Below are positions 1 through 9,237 of a stretch of 64,000 bases of DNA, in pieces; position 1 is the stretch's first letter; the number at the start of each line of letters is the position of its first letter. The position numbers and the translations under genes are program-made. Source of the DNA: Prochlorococcus sp. AG-355-I04 (GTDB lineage Bacteria; Cyanobacteriota; Cyanobacteriia; PCC-6307; Cyanobiaceae); assembly GCA_003280915.1 (NCBI GenBank), contig QCDL01000001.1, forward strand, positions 1 through 64,000, in the 5' to 3' direction. Below the pieces are notes generated by a model, which saw nothing but the letters and a program-made list of their open reading frames with translations, ran no database searches and was not told where the DNA came from.

Positions 1-2774
1 TTTCCAAGTGCATTGTTATCAATAATTAGAGAATTTTCCTCTAAATCAGATACCACTTGGAAGTTTGATACTATAAGCCAATCCCTAAATAAATCTACAT
101 CTTGATTGCCAAATTCTTTTAGCCAAGTAAGTGAATCTTTTAAAACTTTATCTTCAGGTAAATAATTAACTTCAGTTTCCAAAGCTGCTCCAATTATTTG
201 TTTGTTTCTACATCCTTCTATAGCCTTGTTAATTTCAACTCTCAAATTTCTTAAATTTGTAATGTGTTCATTAAGTATTTGATTTTTCCATGACTGCGAA
301 AATATTGGCCATCCTCTTTGAAAGACTGATTTTTCTTTAGTTGAATATGGTATATTTTGCCAAATATCTTCAGCCATATGACAAAGCACTGGAGAAATAA
401 GTACGGCTAAATTTTCAACAACTTTTGACATGACGAACTGACATGATCTTCTCCTAAAATGTGATTTAGAACTTACATACAACCTATCCTTCGCAATATC
501 TAAATAAAAATTTGATAAATCTACTACGCAAAAACTCTGCAAAATTTGGAAAAATTTTGAAAATTCATAATTTTCATAAGCATTTGATATTTCATCTGTA
601 ACCTCAACTAGTCTGCCTAACATCCATTGATCTAAGAGAGGCAATTCATCAATTTCAAAACTATCAACATTAGGATCATAATCATGAATATTACCTAGAA
701 GATATCTTGCAGTATTACGAACTTTCCTGTAAACGTCTGAAAGTTGCTTGAGTATATTTGAACCAATTGGAACATCAACTGAATAATCTACAGAGCTTAC
801 CCATAGCCTTAAAACATCAGCTCCATAAGCAGGGTCAGTTTTTTTATTATTACCTCCATTAATAATTATATTTGGGTCAACAACATTTCCTAAAGATTTA
901 CTCATTTTTCTTCCATTTTCATCAAGTGCAAAACCATGAGTTAAAACTTTCTTATAGGGAGGTTTATTATTGACTGCAACAGATGTTAGCAAAGAAGACT
1001 GAAACCATCCTCGATGTTGATCTGAGCCCTCTAAATAAAGATCTGCTGGATACTTTAATTCACTTCTCAGTTCACACACTGCGGCCCAGCTAGATCCTGA
1101 ATCGAACCAAACATCCATTGTATCTGTACCTTTTTCCCAGAAATCCGATTCTTTTGCATAACTTTCAGGCAAAAGATTCTTAACATCCCAATCCCACCAA
1201 ATATCTGCTCCATGTTCACTAAAAAGTTCTTGAATATGATTAATTATCTCGTTATTAAGTAAGATATCATTACCATTTTTTTTATAAAAAACTGGAATAG
1301 GGACTCCCCATGACCTTTGTCTAGAAATACACCAATCTCCTCTACCAACAACCATAGAATAAATTCTTTTCTTTCCAGTCTCTGGCATCCATTCAACATC
1401 TTCGATTGCCTTTAATGCAGATGCTCTAAAGCCATTTACAGATGCAAACCATTGTTCTGTTGCCCTAAAAATAGTTGGTTTTTTGGTTCTCCAATCATAG
1501 GGATATCTATGCTTATAATTTTCTTCTAATAGAAGTAAATTATTTCCTTTTAAATGTTTAATAATTAAATCATTTGCCTCTTTCAGGACATTTGATCCTT
1601 TAAATTGACCAGAATATTCATTTAAATTACCTTTTTCATCAACGACACACGTTATTGGTAAATCATATTTTTGACCCACATTAAAATCATCTATCCCATG
1701 ACCAGGCGCAGTATGAACAATTCCAGTCCCTGATTCTGTAGTAATATAATCTCCCCCAATCACAATTCTGCAATTTTTATTCTTAGAAGGATGTTGATAT
1801 TCAATATTCTCCAATTTGGAGCCTTTTACCTCTAAAATCACCTTGAAATCTTTATTAAATTTCTTACTTATTTCAGAAGATAAATCCTTTGCAAAAAGGT
1901 AAATTTTCTTCTCTTCATCGATAGCAAAAACGTACTTTATTTTTGGATTTACTGCAACTGCTTCATTTGCAGGTATAGTCCAAGGAGTTGTTGTCCAAAT
2001 AGTTATGAAAGAATTATTTTGAAAAAAATCTTTTTTGATATTAAGGTTTTCTTCGATTAAATTTAATTGAATTTCCTCAGGTATTTTAGTGATTTTTAAT
2101 GAAACATAAATACTTTTTGAATAATGTTCATCAGGGTATTCTAATTCCGCTTCTGCAAGCGCAGTCCTTGAACTTGGACTCCAATGCACGGGTTTTAGAC
2201 CTCGATATATGTAACCATTTAAAAACATTTTCCCAAATACTCCAATCTGAGCAGATTCATAACTTTTCTTAAGAGTTAAGTAAGGGTTATTCCAATCTCC
2301 CCATATGCCCCACCTTTTGAAACCCTCCTTCTGATTATTAATTTGGATATGGGCATAATCTGTTGCTTTTTTTCTTAAATTGAGAGTGTCAAGATTCTTT
2401 CTTTCATCAGACTTTAAATTCTGAAGAACTTTTAATTCAATAGGTAATCCATGACAGTCCCAACCAGGTACGAAATGAACCCTAAAACCTCTTAAGGTTT
2501 TATACTTATTTATTATGTCTTTCAAAACTTTATTGAGGGCATGACCCATATGAAGAGCCCCATTTGCATAGGGAGGGCCATCATGTAAAGTAAATATTTC
2601 GCCTGAATTACTTGAACCTAATTGGAAATCAATATCATTCTTAGCCCAAAAATTCTGAATCTCAGGTTCTCTTACAACTGAGTTAGCGCGCATTGAGAAG
2701 TCAGTTTTTAATAAATTTAAAGTTTCTTTATAAGAAAAGACTGATTTTTGTTCTTTGCTATTTTGAGATTTCAT
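1..2774 (-). CDS. ileS: isoleucyl-tRNA synthetase, partial (3' end beyond the window)
   Basis: Class I aminoacyl-tRNA synthetase that charges tRNA-Ile in the cytoplasm. The frame opens with ATG at 2774 and runs unbroken to the window edge, giving about 924 codons. The HIGH-type signature reads [14 protein letters not shown] near residues 65-78, and the KMSKS loop reads RKMSKSLGN near position 890. A class I catalytic core, the editing region ([12 protein letters not shown]) and the anticodon-binding part are all visible. The C-terminal zinc-binding tail found in many bacterial IleRS would lie outside the window. The nearest gene upstream is the Ycf66-like ORF on the same strand, about 120 bases away. 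The family assignment is secure; the end is not seen. Confidence 0.97.
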   Translation of the reverse strand, partial: MKSQNSKEQKSVFSYKETLNLLKTDFSMRANSVVREPEIQNFWAKNDIDFQLGSSNSGEIFTLHDGPPYANGALHMGHALNKVLKDIINKYKTLRGFRVHFVPGWDCHGLPIELKVLQNLKSDERKNLDTLNLRKKATDYAHIQINNQKEGFKRWGIWGDWNNPYLTLKKSYESAQIGVFGKMFLNGYIYRGLKPVHWSPSSRTALAEAELEYPDEHYSKSIYVSLKITKIPEEIQLNLIEENLNIKKDFFQNNSFITIWTTTPWTIPANEAVAVNPKIKYVFAIDEEKKIYLFAKDLSSEISKKFNKDFKVILEVKGSKLENIEYQHPSKNKNCRIVIGGDYITTESGTGIVHTAPGHGIDDFNVGQKYDLPITCVVDEKGNLNEYSGQFKGSNVLKEANDLIIKHLKGNNLLLLEENYKHRYPYDWRTKKPTIFRATEQWFASVNGFRASALKAIEDVEWMPETGKKRIYSMVVGRGDWCISRQRSWGVPIPVFYKKNGNDILLNNEIINHIQELFSEHGADIWWDWDVKNLLPESYAKESDFWEKGTDTMDVWFDSGSSWAAVCELRSELKYPADLYLEGSDQHRGWFQSSLLTSVAVNNKPPYKKVLTHGFALDENGRKMSKSLGNVVDPNIIINGGNNKKTDPAYGADVLRLWVSSVDYSVDVPIGSNILKQLSDVYRKVRNTARYLLGNIHDYDPNVDSFEIDELPLLDQWMLGRLVEVTDEISNAYENYEFSKFFQILQSFCVVDLSNFYLDIAKDRLYVSSKSHFRRRSCQFVMSKVVENLAVLISPVLCHMAEDIWQNIPYSTKEKSVFQRGWPIFSQSWKNQILNEHITNLRNLRVEINKAIEGCRNKQIIGAALETEVNYLPEDKVLKDSLTWLKEFGNQDVDLFRDWLIVSNFQVVSDLEENSLIIDNNALG

Positions 2775-2895
2775 ACGACGATATAAGAAATATTGGTGAT
2801 CAAAAGAATTATTTAAATAAATCTAATTCATTATATTCTTTCTTAATTGACCTGTAGTTTTTTGGGGAAGTTTCAAATAACCAATTTATTTGATT

Positions 2896-3345
2896 TCAGA
2901 CTTTTATATTATCATTTTTATCATTTCTTACCCACTTTTTTTGGGTTGTATTTTTATTATTACTATCAAAATTAAAAAAATTTGAAGGTTTTGTGAAATC
3001 ACCGAATACCAGATTAATAGATTTTACTATTTTCAAAAAGTTATTTTTAAACTCCAAAAAGGTTATAATTTTTTTCTTTTCGTTATCAGTCAATTGGTAC
3101 CATCTAGATAAAAAAAGCTCTACTAGATAAAAAATAACTAGTGCTGTTAATAAAAGGAAAATTACAAAAAATGATTCATCTAGTGTTTTATTTTTAATAA
3201 TCAATATCAAACCTATTAAAAAATTTAAAAAAGCTTTTATTAAATCTTTTGGTTTACCGAGCTCAAGATAAATTATCGGTACAGTTAGAAAAATGGTCCC
3301 AACTAAAATATAAAAAGTTCCCAAATAAAATATCAAACTATTCAT
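2896..3345 (-). CDS. small membrane protein, Ycf66-like
   Basis: A 149-residue protein with three hydrophobic segments in its first half (roughly residues 5-26, 36-50 and 58-80). A charged segment follows (SRWYQLTDNEKKK), then a polar, asparagine-rich tail. The topology, and a helix ending in a short basic stretch (FYLVELFLSR), resemble the Ycf66 family of cyanobacteria and plastids, whose function is unknown. The resemblance is by eye and the sequence is divergent, so 'conserved membrane protein' is the safe label. It lies between tRNA-Leu and ileS on the same strand and could be cotranscribed with ileS. The low-complexity tail (NFFNFDSNNKNTTQKK) is typical of A+T-driven drift. Confidence 0.6.
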   Translation of the reverse strand: MNSLIFYLGTFYILVGTIFLTVPIIYLELGKPKDLIKAFLNFLIGLILIIKNKTLDESFFVIFLLLTALVIFYLVELFLSRWYQLTDNEKKKIITFLEFKNNFLKIVKSINLVFGDFTKPSNFFNFDSNNKNTTQKKWVRNDKNDNIKV

Positions 3346-3416
3346 TGAATTAACTACTTCATTAAAGTATAAGAGTTGATATCAATAAACAAACTATCTA
3401 TCAGAATTTCCTTAAG

Positions 3417-3498
3417 TGCGGTCGGGGAGACTTGAACTCCCACACCCGAAGATACGAGTACCTAAAACTCGCGCGTCTACCAATTCCGCCACGACCGC
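3417..3498 (-). tRNA. tRNA-Leu (anticodon UAG)
   Basis: On the minus strand the gene begins GCGGTCG and closes with CGACCGC, a perfect 7-bp acceptor stem, followed by discriminator A (3417), the identity base for leucine tRNAs. The anticodon arm is CGAGT/ACTCG around the loop TTTAGGT, which places TAG at positions 34-36. A long variable arm (class II) precedes the T arm GGGAG-TTCAAGT-CTCCC. The 3' CCA is not encoded and must be added after transcription. It sits alone between the Ycf66-like ORF and crtR. Confidence 0.97.
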
Positions 3499-3655
3499 TC
3501 AAATAAAATAATAATTGAAAGAGGTTTATTTTAAAAATTTTTTTTCTTAAGATGATTAATTTGACACATTAAAATTAAATTAAAAATCTCCTAAAAGAAA
3601 TTTTTAATGTTTGAGCATGCAATCATACTAAAATATTAGTTATATTATTTAAAGA

Positions 3656-4687
3656 ATTAAAGAAACGATTTCAAACTTAACCAGTAAAAATACAACGAAA
3701 AATACTAATTCTTCAAAAACATTTAATTGGCAAAAAGAGATTAAAAATTACGTAGGTCCGCCAAGTTTTTGGAATCCAACATTAGGTTTATTTTTTGGCG
3801 GTTATTTTCTCGCGTTTCTTAGCATATGGCAATGGTATAGAGGTGTTTGGCCTTTACCTTTACTTGTAGCCACTGCTTTTTTAGCTTTACATATTGAAGG
3901 TACTGTTATTCATGATGCCTGTCATAAAGCTGCTCATCCAGTTCCTTGGATAAATCAAGCAATGGGCCATGGCTCAGCTATTCTATTAGGGTTTAGCTTC
4001 CCAGTTTTTACGAGAGTTCATTTACAACATCATATTCACGTAAATCATCCCAAAAATGATCCAGATCATATTGTCAGTACTTTTGGTCCAATTTGGCTAA
4101 TTGCTCCAAGATTTTTTTATCATGAAGTTTTTTTCTTTCAAAGAAAACTTTGGCGAAGATATGAATTACTACAATGGGGGATTGAAAGATCCATATTCCT
4201 AACAATTATCTTGGCAGGTTTGAAATTTGACTTTATGAATTTAATTTATAATTTATGGTTTGGTCCAGCATTAATGGTAGGAGTTACTTTAGGAATATTT
4301 TTTGATTATTTACCCCATAGACCATTTCGATCAAGAAATAAATGGATAAATTCTCGAGTTTATCCAAGCAAATTTATGAATTTACTAATAATGGGACAAA
4401 ATTATCATCTCATTCATCATCTATGGCCTTCGATTCCTTGGTTTGAATACAAAATAGCTTATGAAAAAACTAAGCCTTTATTGGATAAAAAAGGCTCCCC
4501 TCAAAGAGTTGGAATATTTGAAAGTAAGGAAGACATTTTTAACTTTATTTATGATTTATTAATAGGTGTAAGGAGTCACAGCAAAAAGAGGGGGAAAATA
4601 AGAAAAATCATAAATTTATATCCAAGCTTTAAGATGAAAAAATTTCTATTAAAGATAGTCAACAAAACATTTATTGGAAGCAACTAA
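3656..4687 (+). CDS. crtR: beta-carotene hydroxylase CrtR, with a non-canonical start
   Basis: Membrane di-iron hydroxylase that converts beta-carotene to zeaxanthin in the thylakoid or envelope membrane. Histidine clusters of the fatty-acid-desaturase/hydroxylase superfamily are present: HDACHKAAH, HLQHHIHVNH with a following DPDH, and HLIHH near the C terminus. Hydrophobic stretches lie between them. Open-frame similarity to the family begins well before the first ATG (3962): the segment from 3740 on encodes YVGPPSFWNPTLG and HIEGTVIHDACH, which are essential. Between the in-frame TAA at 3650 and 3962 there is no ATG, GTG, TTG or CTG. The most likely start is ATT at 3656 (343 residues, normal for CrtR). 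It is convergent with gatC, 5 bases away. Function is secure; the start is inferred. Confidence 0.9.
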   Translation: MKETISNLTSKNTTKNTNSSKTFNWQKEIKNYVGPPSFWNPTLGLFFGGYFLAFLSIWQWYRGVWPLPLLVATAFLALHIEGTVIHDACHKAAHPVPWINQAMGHGSAILLGFSFPVFTRVHLQHHIHVNHPKNDPDHIVSTFGPIWLIAPRFFYHEVFFFQRKLWRRYELLQWGIERSIFLTIILAGLKFDFMNLIYNLWFGPALMVGVTLGIFFDYLPHRPFRSRNKWINSRVYPSKFMNLLIMGQNYHLIHHLWPSIPWFEYKIAYEKTKPLLDKKGSPQRVGIFESKEDIFNFIYDLLIGVRSHSKKRGKIRKIINLYPSFKMKKFLLKIVNKTFIGSN

Positions 4688-4692
4688 CTTAC

Positions 4693-4986
4693 TCATTCAT
4701 TAATAATTTTTGGTACTTTAAAATATTTATCTTCTCTCGATGGACCCAATTCTAAAATTTCTTCATTACATTCAGAATTTTTATTTTCGTCTTTTCTAAA
4801 TACATTTACAACTTCTATAGCTCTCGTTGTACAGGGGACATCATCTGTATCAATTTTTTCAAGTTGTCTTATATAATCCAATATCTTTTCTAATTGTTGA
4901 GCATGATTATTAATTTCATTATCGTTAAGTTCTAATCTCGCTAAGTGAGCAACTTTTTTAACTTCCTCTTTAGTTATTTTTGTCAT
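4693..4986 (-). CDS. gatC: Asp/Glu-tRNA amidotransferase subunit C
   Basis: Small subunit of the GatCAB amidotransferase, which converts Glu-tRNA-Gln (and Asp-tRNA-Asn) to the amidated form. It stabilises GatA. The protein has the family pattern: ITKEEVKKVAHLARLEL at the N terminus, then an amphipathic LEKILDYIRQLEKIDTDDV segment and the late P-R-x-D motif (GPSREDKYFKVP). I place the start at ATG 4986, giving 97 residues, the usual size. An in-frame ATG at 5058 would add 24 residues not seen in the family. gatA and gatB are not in the window, so the complex is encoded at dispersed loci. It is convergent with crtR. Confidence 0.93.
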   Translation of the reverse strand: MTKITKEEVKKVAHLARLELNDNEINNHAQQLEKILDYIRQLEKIDTDDVPCTTRAIEVVNVFRKDENKNSECNEEILELGPSREDKYFKVPKIINE

Positions 4987-5156
4987 ACATTTAATATCTT
5001 TCTTATTAAATAATAGTTTATTAAGAACAAAATTATTTACGTATCCTTTGAATTTCAAATAATTTAAAAAAATTCACATCTTTTTGAAAATCAATATCAA
5101 TTGATAGCCTTAATTATTTTTCTCAGCTAAATATATTATTAGATAGATATTGAAAA

Positions 5157-5741
5157 ATAGAAGAAAAACTCTTTCCAAAAAATTTTTTTTATCGGCACTC
5201 TAAACTTGTTGCTCCTGATTTAATAGGCTGTTACCTCATAAAAAAAAATAATGAGATAGATCAAGTAAAAGGGATAATTGTTGAAACTGAAGCTTATTCA
5301 CAGGAAGAAGAGGCCTGTCATGGCTACCGCAAAATGACTGAATCAAACAAATCATTATTTGGCAAACCTGGCACATTTTATATTTACAAATCTTACGGCA
5401 TTCATCATTGTTTAAACATAGTTACTGATAAAGAAAATTTTGCGAGTGGTGTTTTGATAAGATCAGTTTTTATCTCTAATAATGATGAAAGATTAGCTTC
5501 TGGACCTGGCCTAGTAACAAAAACATTCAGTGTAGACATTTCATTAAACTCTCTTGAAGTTCTTAATAACAAATCTTTATGGATTTCCCCACGAGACTCC
5601 ACTCTAGAAGAAAAAGATCTTATTCAAACTACGAGGATTGGCATATCAAAGGGAAAAAATATAAAATGGCGTTGGTATCTCAAAAATAGTAGGAGTGTAA
5701 GTAAAAGATTAAAAGGTGACAGAACACCTAAATTTCAATAA
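5157..5741 (+). CDS. 3-methyladenine DNA glycosylase (AAG family), start unclear or frameshifted
   Basis: Monofunctional base-excision repair glycosylase of the AAG/MPG fold that removes alkylated purines. Family landmarks: FFYRHSKLVAPDLIGCYLI at the N terminus, the catalytic-region motif VETEAYSQEEEACHG, the substrate-pocket pattern YIYKSYGIHHCLNIV, then VLIRSV and SGPGLVTKTFSV. The usual domain is about 195 residues. Translation from the first ATG (5334) would delete the catalytic glutamate region, so it cannot be the true start. Upstream, frame 0 has no ATG, GTG, TTG or CTG back to the TGA at 5151; only ATA (5157) is available. Alternatively, TTG at 5150 in another frame leads into a run of eight T (5183-5190), where a one-base slip would join the frames. 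It lies 21 bases before pyrB. Confidence 0.8.
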   Translation: MEEKLFPKNFFYRHSKLVAPDLIGCYLIKKNNEIDQVKGIIVETEAYSQEEEACHGYRKMTESNKSLFGKPGTFYIYKSYGIHHCLNIVTDKENFASGVLIRSVFISNNDERLASGPGLVTKTFSVDISLNSLEVLNNKSLWISPRDSTLEEKDLIQTTRIGISKGKNIKWRWYLKNSRSVSKRLKGDRTPKFQ

Positions 5742-5762
5742 TCATTTATCTTTTTAAGCGTA

Positions 5763-6779
5763 ATGCAAATTTGGCCTCATAAACATATCCACACACTAGC
5801 TAATTTTTCAATTAAAGATTATGAGTCAGTATTTGAAGTAGCTAATAGATTTGATGCGCTAAAGAATGCAGGCACAAAAAAGATACCGGCCTTACAAGGG
5901 ACTTTGGTAACGTCTTTATTTTTTGAAGCTAGTACAAGAACAAAAAATAGTTTTGAGCTTGCAGCAAAAAGACTTTCTGCCGATGTCCAAACTTTTGCGC
6001 CATCCTCCAGCTCTTTAACAAAAGGCGAAACAATAATTGATACAGCCATAACTTATTCTGCTATGGGGGCAGATACATTAGTTATAAGACATTCATCAAG
6101 TTACATAACCTTTGAGATCGCAAAGAAACTTGATGCAATAAATGCTAAGACTTCCGTTCTTAATGCGGGAGATGGATTACATAGTCATCCCAGCCAAGGA
6201 TTACTTGATATCTATACATTGATAAAATTCTTTTCCCAAAAAACACTGAATCCAGAGGTTTTAAATTCCAAAAAAATTTTAATAATTGGCGACGTTAATC
6301 ATTCAAGGGTTGCAAGGTCAAATCTTTGGGCTTTGAGTGCATTCGGCGCCGATATTATCTTATGTGGTCCTAAGTCATTAATACCTGATGAATTTATCAA
6401 TTTTTTAAAAACCCCCGCGCCAAATCAAACAGAAGATCCTGTTAAATCAAGAGGTTCTATAACAATTTCTAGATCATTGGAAGAATCAATAAAAATTGCA
6501 GATGCGATTATAGTTTTAAGACTCCAGAAAGAGAGAATGATGGAAAACTTACTAAGTAGCATCGATTCATATAGTTTGGATTATGGCTTAACCCCAGAAA
6601 AATTATCTTTAAATCATAAAGAAATTCCAATTCTACATCCCGGTCCCATTAACAGAGATATTGAAATTAGTAGCAAAGTGGTAGATCGATATCCTAATTG
6701 CTTAATTAATAATCAAGTTGCAAATGGTATCCCTATAAGAATGGCTTTGCTTTATCTATTACAGAAACACAACAAGTAA
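5763..6779 (+). CDS. pyrB: aspartate carbamoyltransferase catalytic subunit
   Basis: Catalyses carbamoyl phosphate plus L-aspartate to N-carbamoylaspartate, the committed step of pyrimidine synthesis. The carbamoyl-phosphate loop STRTKNSF is at residues 57-64, and the mobile loop [10 protein letters not shown] (Lys87) follows. [10 protein letters not shown] and the aspartate-loop region [10 protein letters not shown] near the C terminus are intact. Length 338 matches ATCases and rules out ornithine transcarbamylase. No pyrI regulatory subunit is adjacent, as in other cyanobacteria. It is convergent with the Ycf20-like gene, with a two-base gap. pyrD is elsewhere in the window (38.9 kb), so the pathway genes are scattered. 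Confidence 0.97.
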   Translation: MQIWPHKHIHTLANFSIKDYESVFEVANRFDALKNAGTKKIPALQGTLVTSLFFEASTRTKNSFELAAKRLSADVQTFAPSSSSLTKGETIIDTAITYSAMGADTLVIRHSSSYITFEIAKKLDAINAKTSVLNAGDGLHSHPSQGLLDIYTLIKFFSQKTLNPEVLNSKKILIIGDVNHSRVARSNLWALSAFGADIILCGPKSLIPDEFINFLKTPAPNQTEDPVKSRGSITISRSLEESIKIADAIIVLRLQKERMMENLLSSIDSYSLDYGLTPEKLSLNHKEIPILHPGPINRDIEISSKVVDRYPNCLINNQVANGIPIRMALLYLLQKHNK

Positions 6780-6781
6780 AT

Positions 6782-7123
6782 TTATAGCAACTTAAGACTT
6801 TCAGTAAAGAAACCATAAAATAATCCCAATCTTAAAGAATCTAATAAAAGTACTAAAAATTTCTTTTCCCTTTTAAATCTAAAATTTCTTCTCAAAACTA
6901 TTAAAAACTCAATAAAAACTACTGATAAAAAAGCGGCTACAGGATCCATGAGTTCCACAACGGCACTTACCATACCAAGAGAACTTCCAAAAAAGTATCC
7001 GATTAAAATTGTAATCAATGATATTGAATATCTTCGCCATGGATTACTAGCCCAAATACTTAATGTCTGAATATTTTCCACAATTTTTAGCTGAAATTTT
7101 GTCTTTTGGGGTTTAACAACCAT
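6782..7123 (-). CDS. Ycf20-like / DUF565 membrane protein
   Basis: A 113-residue protein with two or three hydrophobic helices (about residues 34-54, 61-78 and 92-107), preceded by the NPWRRYS motif characteristic of the Ycf20/DUF565 family. In algae and plants, Ycf20-like proteins have been linked to non-photochemical quenching; the cyanobacterial role is not settled. It lies on the minus strand just upstream of, and convergent with, the pyrB end. The 66-residue gene at 7135 is immediately upstream on the same strand, 11 bases away, so the two probably form one transcript. The family match is by motif and topology. Confidence 0.75.
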   Translation of the reverse strand: MVVKPQKTKFQLKIVENIQTLSIWASNPWRRYSISLITILIGYFFGSSLGMVSAVVELMDPVAAFLSVVFIEFLIVLRRNFRFKREKKFLVLLLDSLRLGLFYGFFTESLKLL

Positions 7124-7134
7124 TTTGCATTAAA

Positions 7135-7335
7135 CTAAGCCGCTTCAGAGTTTGATTGAATTTTAGTATTTCCTTCTATTAATTCAAGTAATGCTTCCAA
7201 CTGAGCCATTAACCCTCTTAATTCGCCTGGCTCGGGGAAAAGGTCATCTTCTTTTATTCCTAAATACATTTCTCTGAGCTCTTGCCTTAAATAGCGTATG
7301 TGACTAATGACTTGCTCTCTTTTGGTTTGCGACAT
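7135..7335 (-). CDS. small conserved helical protein, function unknown
   Basis: A 66-residue soluble, strongly helical and acidic protein. The core is ISHIRYLRQELREMYLGI followed by LRGLMAQLEALLELIEGN, which looks like a two-helix hairpin joined by a proline-containing turn (FPEPGE). No catalytic motif or membrane segment is seen. The conserved-looking core and the tight 11-base spacing to the downstream Ycf20-like gene suggest a real gene and a shared transcript. I do not recognise a named family and give no function. Confidence 0.7.
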   Translation of the reverse strand: MSQTKREQVISHIRYLRQELREMYLGIKEDDLFPEPGELRGLMAQLEALLELIEGNTKIQSNSEAA

Positions 7336-7553
7336 GATATAAATTTTTGCATATTTATTTTAAGAAAGAATATTTTTGAAAAGGAGATTTTGCATATTTA
7401 TGATTGAAAATGAAGATAAATGACCTGACAACAATTTGAAAAGATATGAAAATTGAAAATTATCATATCCTTGAAAATGTGTACTTAATTCTTATATCAA
7501 TTTTAAATAATTACTTGAGGGCTTATTATTAGAGTATATTGACTTTACTCAAT

Positions 7554-7775
7554 ATGAAATTCATTTCTGAAAATAATATAAGTGAGGAACTAGTAAATTC
7601 TTTTGATGAAGAAATGACCTTTAAGCTCGCTAAAAGGCTAGAGGAAGATAATTATGATACTCCATTTGATGGTTTAAAAGACTGGCACTTACTGAGGGCT
7701 CTTGCAATCAATAGGCCTGAATTAACAACTAATTATACCCACCTCCTCGATCAGGAACCTTTCGATGAAAATTAA
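7554..7775 (+). CDS. small conserved cyanobacterial protein upstream of coaBC
   Basis: About 73 residues, acidic and soluble, with a compact C-terminal block GLKDWHLLRALAINRPELT followed by an acidic DQEPFDEN end. The ATG at 7554 is preferred; an in-frame TTG at 7539 would add five residues. The stop lies 11 bases inside coaBC, so the two genes overlap and are probably translationally coupled. I do not recognise the family, so any link to coenzyme A synthesis rests only on position. Confidence 0.7.
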   Translation: MKFISENNISEELVNSFDEEMTFKLAKRLEEDNYDTPFDGLKDWHLLRALAINRPELTTNYTHLLDQEPFDEN

Positions 7776-9021
7776 AAGTAAGGACTCCAAAATAAAGGTT
7801 CTTTTATTAATAACTGGAAGTATTGCAGCTGTAAAAGTTCCATTATTAGTTAGCCAATTAGCGAAAGAAAATTATGAAATAAGGTGCGTTTTATCAAAAA
7901 ATGCAGAAAAATTAATAAAGCCGCTTTCTCTTTCTATTTTAAGTAGAAACCCGTGCATTTTAGAAAATGATCAGTGGTCTGATGGTCAATCAACACCTCT
8001 TCACATAGCACTAAGTAATTGGGCTGATATTTTAATCATCGCCCCTTTAACAGCGACAACATTAGCAAAATGGGTAACTGGAAATGCAGAGGGGTTAATC
8101 TCAAGCATCTTAATAGCAAATATAAAGCCAATTATTGTTGCACCAGCAATGAATACACAAATGTGGCTAAATAAAGCTGTCCAAAAAAATTATGAGAATT
8201 TACAGAATTACGCAAATGTTTTGTCTTTGCAACCAAGTGAAGGCCTCTTAGCATGTGATGCTATTGGCATCGGTAAGATACCTCCCAATGATCTAATCCA
8301 ATTAGCTCTTGAATTTATAGCTTCACATAAACAAAATGAATATCGCAAAGATTTACTTAATAAAAAAATTTTAATAACTGGAGGGTGTACCTCAGAGAAA
8401 ATTGACGCGGCAAGACACATTACTAACAAGAGTTCTGGAGCTATGGGCCTAATTCTTTCTCAAGTAGCGAGGTTCAGGGGAGCACAAGTAAAATATGTTC
8501 ATGGTCCTCTGAAAATCGATAAGAATCTTACTGATGGAATAAAAAGATATGAAATTGAAACTAGTATTGATTTAATTAGGGCACTTAATAATGAAATATC
8601 AAATTGCGATTATTTTTTCATGAATGCAGCAGTATCTGATTTCAAAATAACCTCTGATACTTCAGCTAAAATTCCAAAAAATCAAATTAATTCTCATTTG
8701 AATAAAAACTTTGAGCTAGTCCCAGATATTTTAAAAACAATTAGTAAATCAAAAAAAGATAACCAAGTTTTTGTAGGCTTTTGTGCTTTTACAGGATCTA
8801 TAGAAGAAGCACGAATGACAATTAAAGAAAAGATAATTCAAAAGGGGTGCGATTATCTATTCGCAAATCCAATTGATCTTGAAGGCCAAGGATTTGGCTT
8901 TTGGGCACAAAATGAAGGTTGGTTATTCGATACTAATAATATGGAACACTACATTAACAAAACATCAAAAATTGATTTAGCAAATAAATTAATAACCCAA
9001 ATTATTTCATTAAAAAAATAA
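7765..9021 (+). CDS. coaBC: bifunctional phosphopantothenoylcysteine decarboxylase / phosphopantothenate-cysteine ligase
   Basis: Carries out two consecutive steps of coenzyme A synthesis: ligation of cysteine to 4'-phosphopantothenate (CoaB) and FMN-dependent decarboxylation to phosphopantetheine (CoaC). The N-terminal flavoprotein domain (about 1-180) shows GSIAAVKVP, the PAMNTQMW motif and the active-site region LLACDAIGIGKIP. The C-terminal CoaB domain (about 195-418) has ITGGCTSEKIDAARHITNKSSG and the AAVSDF/KIPKN substrate-binding elements. At 418 residues it is full length. It overlaps the small upstream gene by 11 bases. The intergenic region behind it belongs to the psbO upstream sequence. 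Confidence 0.96.
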   Translation: MKIKSKDSKIKVLLLITGSIAAVKVPLLVSQLAKENYEIRCVLSKNAEKLIKPLSLSILSRNPCILENDQWSDGQSTPLHIALSNWADILIIAPLTATTLAKWVTGNAEGLISSILIANIKPIIVAPAMNTQMWLNKAVQKNYENLQNYANVLSLQPSEGLLACDAIGIGKIPPNDLIQLALEFIASHKQNEYRKDLLNKKILITGGCTSEKIDAARHITNKSSGAMGLILSQVARFRGAQVKYVHGPLKIDKNLTDGIKRYEIETSIDLIRALNNEISNCDYFFMNAAVSDFKITSDTSAKIPKNQINSHLNKNFELVPDILKTISKSKKDNQVFVGFCAFTGSIEEARMTIKEKIIQKGCDYLFANPIDLEGQGFGFWAQNEGWLFDTNNMEHYINKTSKIDLANKLITQIISLKK

Positions 9022-9237
9022 AAAAAATTTTTTAATTTGTATTTTTTTGTAATCTTAATCATTAAAAATAATGTGATAGCTTAAAATAATTCCAGTTTTT
9101 TAAAATCTAAAAAGCTACGGGTTGTTTCGAGGATTTAATAGTCCTATCTTTTATGGTCCTTTCCCTTGTAATATCCGTACTGAACTTATTAGATGACCTT
9201 TAATCTATCGTCACAGAACTTTACTGCAACTTTAATT

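Noticed and set aside
3962-4687. CrtR starting at ATG 3962
   Set aside because: This would remove the first histidine cluster and about 100 residues encoded in the same open frame upstream.
9193-9237. PsbO starting at ATG 9193
   Set aside because: The extra 15 residues precede a complete signal peptide that begins with ATG 9238; no Shine-Dalgarno supports the first ATG.
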